This document shows, piece by piece, positions 6,972 through 9,093 of a stretch of 9,093 nucleotides of DNA. Origin of the DNA: Chthoniobacterales bacterium (GTDB taxonomy: Bacteria > Verrucomicrobiota > Verrucomicrobiia > Chthoniobacterales > UBA10450); NCBI GenBank assembly GCA_013697015.1, contig JACCXL010000367.1:1-9093 (forward strand), given 5' to 3'. Numbering within the stretch: the first letter of the stretch is position 1; the number at the start of each line of letters is the position of its first letter. The position numbers and the translations under genes are program-made. Under the pieces are notes generated by a model. It had not been told where the DNA came from. It did no database searches and worked only from the letters and a program-made list of their open reading frames with translations.

Positions 6972-7463
6972 CTACGGAGTGAGAAAGATTTTTCCGGTGT
7001 ACGGGTCCTTGACGGCAGTTCCGCTTGGAAACCCGCGGACGTCGACATAACCGCCACCGGGTGAATACGGGCTAACGACGAAGCCTAGCCGATTCGGCAC
7101 CGGGACACCATAAGGCAAATCGGCTCGCGCGACCTGACCGGGAGGAACGCTGGAAGCGGGACGCTCCGTTACGACCTTCGGCGGCTCGGCACTTGGCGGC
7201 GTTTCGCCACTTGGTTGTGAATCCTTCGTCGCGCCCGGTGCGCTGCGATCATCGTTTGCGCTACGATCCGTATCGTCCGCAGCGGCACCTTGAGCACCGC
7301 TCTTTCGTGTCGTTCGCCGTGGAACCGGAGTGTGGTGAGGGTGAGCGATCGAGCGACCGATGCGCTTTAGAAAATCAAATGGATCGGCTGCCGCCGGCTG
7401 CGCGCTCATCGTCGAGCCGATGAGACAAACTACCAAGATGGAAATCCTGCTTCTGTCGGCCAT
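6972..7463 (-). CDS. Small secreted proline-rich protein of unknown function
   Basis: I do not recognise a named family. The 163-residue product has a Sec-type signal peptide: basic MADRSR, hydrophobic 7-20, and a probable AXA cleavage at AAA-DP (about residue 26). A disordered middle follows (about 45-112), rich in P, S, D, R and A. The end is a compact, ordered-looking tail (about 115-163) containing LPYGVPVPNRLGFVVSP and, at the C-terminus, VRGFPSGTAVKDPYTGKIF. The Gly/Pro/Tyr pattern of the tail looks conserved and folded, unlike the linker, and I have an impression that similar tails end other small secreted proteins of Verrucomicrobiota. The start codon lies nine bases after the stop of the upstream coiled-coil gene, so the two are likely co-transcribed. 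There are no cysteines after cleavage and no lipobox. It could be a periplasmic or surface structural protein; function unknown. Confidence 0.75.
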   Translation of the reverse strand: MADRSRISILVVCLIGSTMSAQPAAADPFDFLKRIGRSIAHPHHTPVPRRTTRKSGAQGAAADDTDRSANDDRSAPGATKDSQPSGETPPSAEPPKVVTERPASSVPPGQVARADLPYGVPVPNRLGFVVSPYSPGGGYVDVRGFPSGTAVKDPYTGKIFLTP

Positions 7464-7472
7464 TTCGATGAC

Positions 7473-7904
7473 TCAGGCGGGCTGCTTGAGACTTTCGCAC
7501 TTTGCTTCGTAGCTCTCGATGAACTCCCCGATTTTTGCTTCGAAACCATTCTGCGCGGAATAGAGCGCACCGATTGGTTCAGAAAACTCCCGCTGCTTTA
7601 GTTCGTCTTCGATCGTCAAAGTGAGTTGGGCGAGCGTTTCGATATTAGCCCGGGAATGAAATTCCATCTCCTTGAGCTTGGAAAGTACGGCGACCGATTT
7701 TTCCAGTTCCTCGGGCGCATGTTCTCCCTTGGCACGCGCGGGGGTTGGCGGCGCGGCAGTCTCGGAAGGTTGATCGCCCGCCGCCGCTGTCGGCTGCTTT
7801 ACTTTCCGGGATTTACGTCCGCGACCTGCAGCAGACTTCGCTTGCTCGGGCTGCTTTTCCTGAGCGACCTTTTTATCGTGCGCAACGTTTCGGGGATCTG
7901 ACAT
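7473..7904 (-). CDS. Small basic/coiled-coil hypothetical protein
   Basis: No family is recognised. The 143-residue product has two visible parts. Residues 1-62 are low-complexity and disordered, rich in K, A, P, Q and R, with a basic GRGRKSRKVK patch (28-37) that could contact nucleic acid or other polyanions. Residues 63-140 are charged and alpha-helical with heptad-like spacing (for example LEKSVAVLSKLKEM and IEDELKQREF), suggesting a coiled coil or small helical bundle. There is no signal peptide or membrane segment, so it is cytoplasmic, and it has a single cysteine (C136). It sits 144 bp downstream of the RNA helicase gene on the same strand and nine bases before the secreted-protein gene. 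A GTGTA/TACAC inverted repeat abuts its start codon. The open frame, the domain contrast and the tight spacing to its neighbour support a real gene. Confidence 0.7.
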   Translation of the reverse strand: MSDPRNVAHDKKVAQEKQPEQAKSAAGRGRKSRKVKQPTAAAGDQPSETAAPPTPARAKGEHAPEELEKSVAVLSKLKEMEFHSRANIETLAQLTLTIEDELKQREFSEPIGALYSAQNGFEAKIGEFIESYEAKCESLKQPA

Positions 7905-7919
7905 GTGTAACTAATACAC
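7905..7919 (-). promoter_or_regulatory. Inverted repeat GTGTA-N5-TACAC abutting the start codon, possible operator or -10 region
   Basis: Immediately upstream of the ATG of the coiled-coil gene, GTGTA (7905-7909) and TACAC (7915-7919) form a 5-bp inverted repeat around ACTAA. On the minus strand it reads GTGTATTAGTTACAC, AT-rich against its surroundings, and includes a weak -10-like TGTATT/TATTAG. It could be a protein-binding site or the promoter core. No -35 partner is evident. Confidence 0.25.
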
Positions 7920-8024
7920 GATCAGGGGGGAGGTCGCATAGCCTGCTGCTGCTGCCGCCTAATCTCGTGAAGAAGCCGAGAATCATCTCCAGCCATTCGA
8001 GTGTGGGATTGTTTCTCCAAAGAA

Positions 8025-8038
8025 AACGCGATCGCGTT
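8025..8038 (-). terminator. Palindrome AACGCGATCGCGTT with T-rich tail, candidate terminator of the helicase gene
   Basis: A perfect 14-bp palindrome lies 10 bases beyond the helicase stop codon. Read on the minus strand it can fold as a 5-bp AACGC/GCGTT stem with a GATC loop and is followed by TTCTTT, giving TTTTCTTT including the stem end. The stem is short for an intrinsic terminator, so this is a moderate-to-weak call. The centre is GCGATCGC, an octamer that in some genomes is over-represented or methylated. Confidence 0.35.
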
Positions 8039-8048
8039 GTCGGGAAAG

Positions 8049-9093
8049 TTACCGCGAGCGTGATCTTCCCCACGAACTGCGGCGCGACGAAGCGTAACGC
8101 GGGAGGCCGCCATTGCGCTGGGTCGCTTCACCGCTTCCGCGCGCAGAATTTCCGGGCAACCGCGGCTCCGTTTTTGTTGGCCTGGAAAGGCGAACCTCTC
8201 CCCTGCCACGCTCTTCGCGTGGCGGGCCAGCCGCGTTGTAGTCGAACCCTTCGGCTTTCTTTCGCACGATCCCGCGACCGATGAAGCGCTCGAGCGAACG
8301 CAACTGGCCCTGATCTTCCGGCGTGACGAAACTGATCGCATCGCCCACCGCATGCGCGCGACCCGTGCGACCAATCCGATGGACGTAATCCTCCGAGTGC
8401 ATCGGAAAATCGTAGTTCACCACGTGCGAAATCCCATCAACATCGATGCCCCGCGCCGCGATGTCCGTGGCGACCAGCACGCGCACCGCTCCCGACTTGA
8501 AATCCTTCAAAGCGCGCAGCCGTTGATTTTGCGAACGGTTCGAATGAATCGTGCCGGTCTTGATGCCGCTGCTCTCGAGCCGGCGCGCGATGCGATCGGC
8601 GCCGTGCTTCGTGCGGGTGAAGACCAGCACGGTGTCGAACTGCGGATCAGACAGCAGATGGAGAAGAAGCGCCGGTTTCAGATGAGGACGCACGTCGTAA
8701 ACGAATTGAGTGACCGTCTCCGCGGGGTTCGCGCGGCGACCGATCTCGATAATCTTGGGCGAGCGTTGGAACTCGTGCGTCAGCTTCTCGATCTCCCGCG
8801 AGAGCGAGGCCGAGAACATCAGCGTTTGCCGTTTCTGCGGCAACGCTTTCACGATTTGCCGGATCGGCGGCAGAAAACCCATGTCGAGCATGCGATCGGC
8901 TTCATCAAGCACCAGGAATTCGATCCCCGAAAAATTGGTCTGCCGCTGGCCCATCAGGTCGATTAAACGTCCCGGCGTCGCGACGACAAGATCGACGCCG
9001 GAACGGAGCGCCTCGATCTGCGGGCGTTCGCTCACGCCGCCGAAAACCGTCGCCATCCGAAAAGGAAGATGTTTCGCATAGGCGCGTACATTC
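8049..9093 (-). CDS. rhlE: DEAD-box RNA helicase, RhlE type, N-terminus cut by window edge
   Basis: The visible 347 residues are the larger C-terminal part of an ATP-dependent DEAD-box RNA helicase, which unwinds RNA duplexes in ribosome assembly, RNA decay and cold adaptation. Seen in order: TPGRLIDL (motif Ib), VLDEADRMLDMGF (motif II, about 8913-8873), FSASLS (motif III, SAS in place of the usual SAT), VLVFTRTKHGADRIARRL (motif IV), VLVATDIAARGIDVDG (motif V) and YVHRIGRTGRA (motif VI). The Q motif and Walker A/motif I lie beyond base 9093. The frame stays open to the edge, so the internal ATG at 9056 is not the true start. The tail after about residue 270 of the ATG-9056 numbering is basic and R/G/S-rich (GRGE, RSSWGRSRSR), an RNA-binding extension common in RhlE. 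The rhlE symbol rests on overall similarity remembered, not on a search. Confidence 0.92.
   Translation of the reverse strand, partial: NVRAYAKHLPFRMATVFGGVSERPQIEALRSGVDLVVATPGRLIDLMGQRQTNFSGIEFLVLDEADRMLDMGFLPPIRQIVKALPQKRQTLMFSASLSREIEKLTHEFQRSPKIIEIGRRANPAETVTQFVYDVRPHLKPALLLHLLSDPQFDTVLVFTRTKHGADRIARRLESSGIKTGTIHSNRSQNQRLRALKDFKSGAVRVLVATDIAARGIDVDGISHVVNYDFPMHSEDYVHRIGRTGRAHAVGDAISFVTPEDQGQLRSLERFIGRGIVRKKAEGFDYNAAGPPREERGRGEVRLSRPTKTEPRLPGNSARGSGEATQRNGGLPRYASSRRSSWGRSRSR

Noticed and set aside
7922..8374. 150-codon minus-strand frame overlapping the helicase tail, considered as a frameshifted C-terminus
   Set aside because: The in-frame helicase tail already has the basic RGG-like character expected, and nothing in the alternative frame looks conserved, so I cannot support a frameshift.
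8352..8966. 204-codon plus-strand open frame opposite the helicase
   Set aside because: It is antisense to conserved DEAD-box motifs; the R, D and H-rich composition is typical of reverse-strand shadows.

Overview
The window looks like ordinary chromosomal DNA from a Gram-negative, moderately GC-rich, probably soil or freshwater bacterium. It holds ten protein genes (two cut by the window edges) in four groups, with no rRNA, intact tRNA, CRISPR array, transposase or phage gene. Gene content and style (DUF547, FIST plus hybrid kinase, small proline-rich secreted proteins, almost no Shine-Dalgarno sequences) suggest Verrucomicrobiota or a relative. That placement is an impression from memory, not a proof.

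Left block, minus strand, 1-2337: a secreted DUF547 protein, then a GT2-type glycosyltransferase resembling the rSAM/selenodomain-associated family TIGR04283 (now often labelled arsenosugar biosynthesis glycosyltransferase), then a mercuric-reductase-like FAD disulfide oxidoreductase running off the left edge. The last two overlap by ATGA and are surely co-transcribed. This trio resembles gene neighbourhoods seen around arsenosugar/radical-SAM loci, but the defining genes (arsS, arsM, the TIGR04282 partner) are not in the window.

Centre, plus strand, 2459-3942: after a 121-bp divergent intergenic region come a membrane fatty acid hydroxylase/sterol desaturase family protein and a small OsmC-family protein. 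They are separated by 119 bp and have no obvious functional link.

Centre-right, plus strand, 4094-6911: a FIST-domain protein followed by a soluble hybrid histidine kinase with a C-terminal receiver. The predicted reading frames overlap by 80 bp. They probably form one signalling unit in which the FIST protein senses a small ligand and the kinase relays it to an unlinked partner.

Right block, minus strand, 6972-9093: a DEAD-box RNA helicase (RhlE type, N-terminus beyond the right edge), then 144 bp downstream a pair of uncharacterised small genes. One encodes a basic/coiled-coil protein, the other a secreted proline-rich protein with a compact conserved-looking C-terminal tail. They are 9 bp apart and likely one operon. 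No stretch longer than about 150 bp lacks a gene. I see no clear new defence or mobile system here. The most interesting leads are the FIST-kinase pair, the possible arsenosugar-type cluster and the small secreted/coiled-coil pair.
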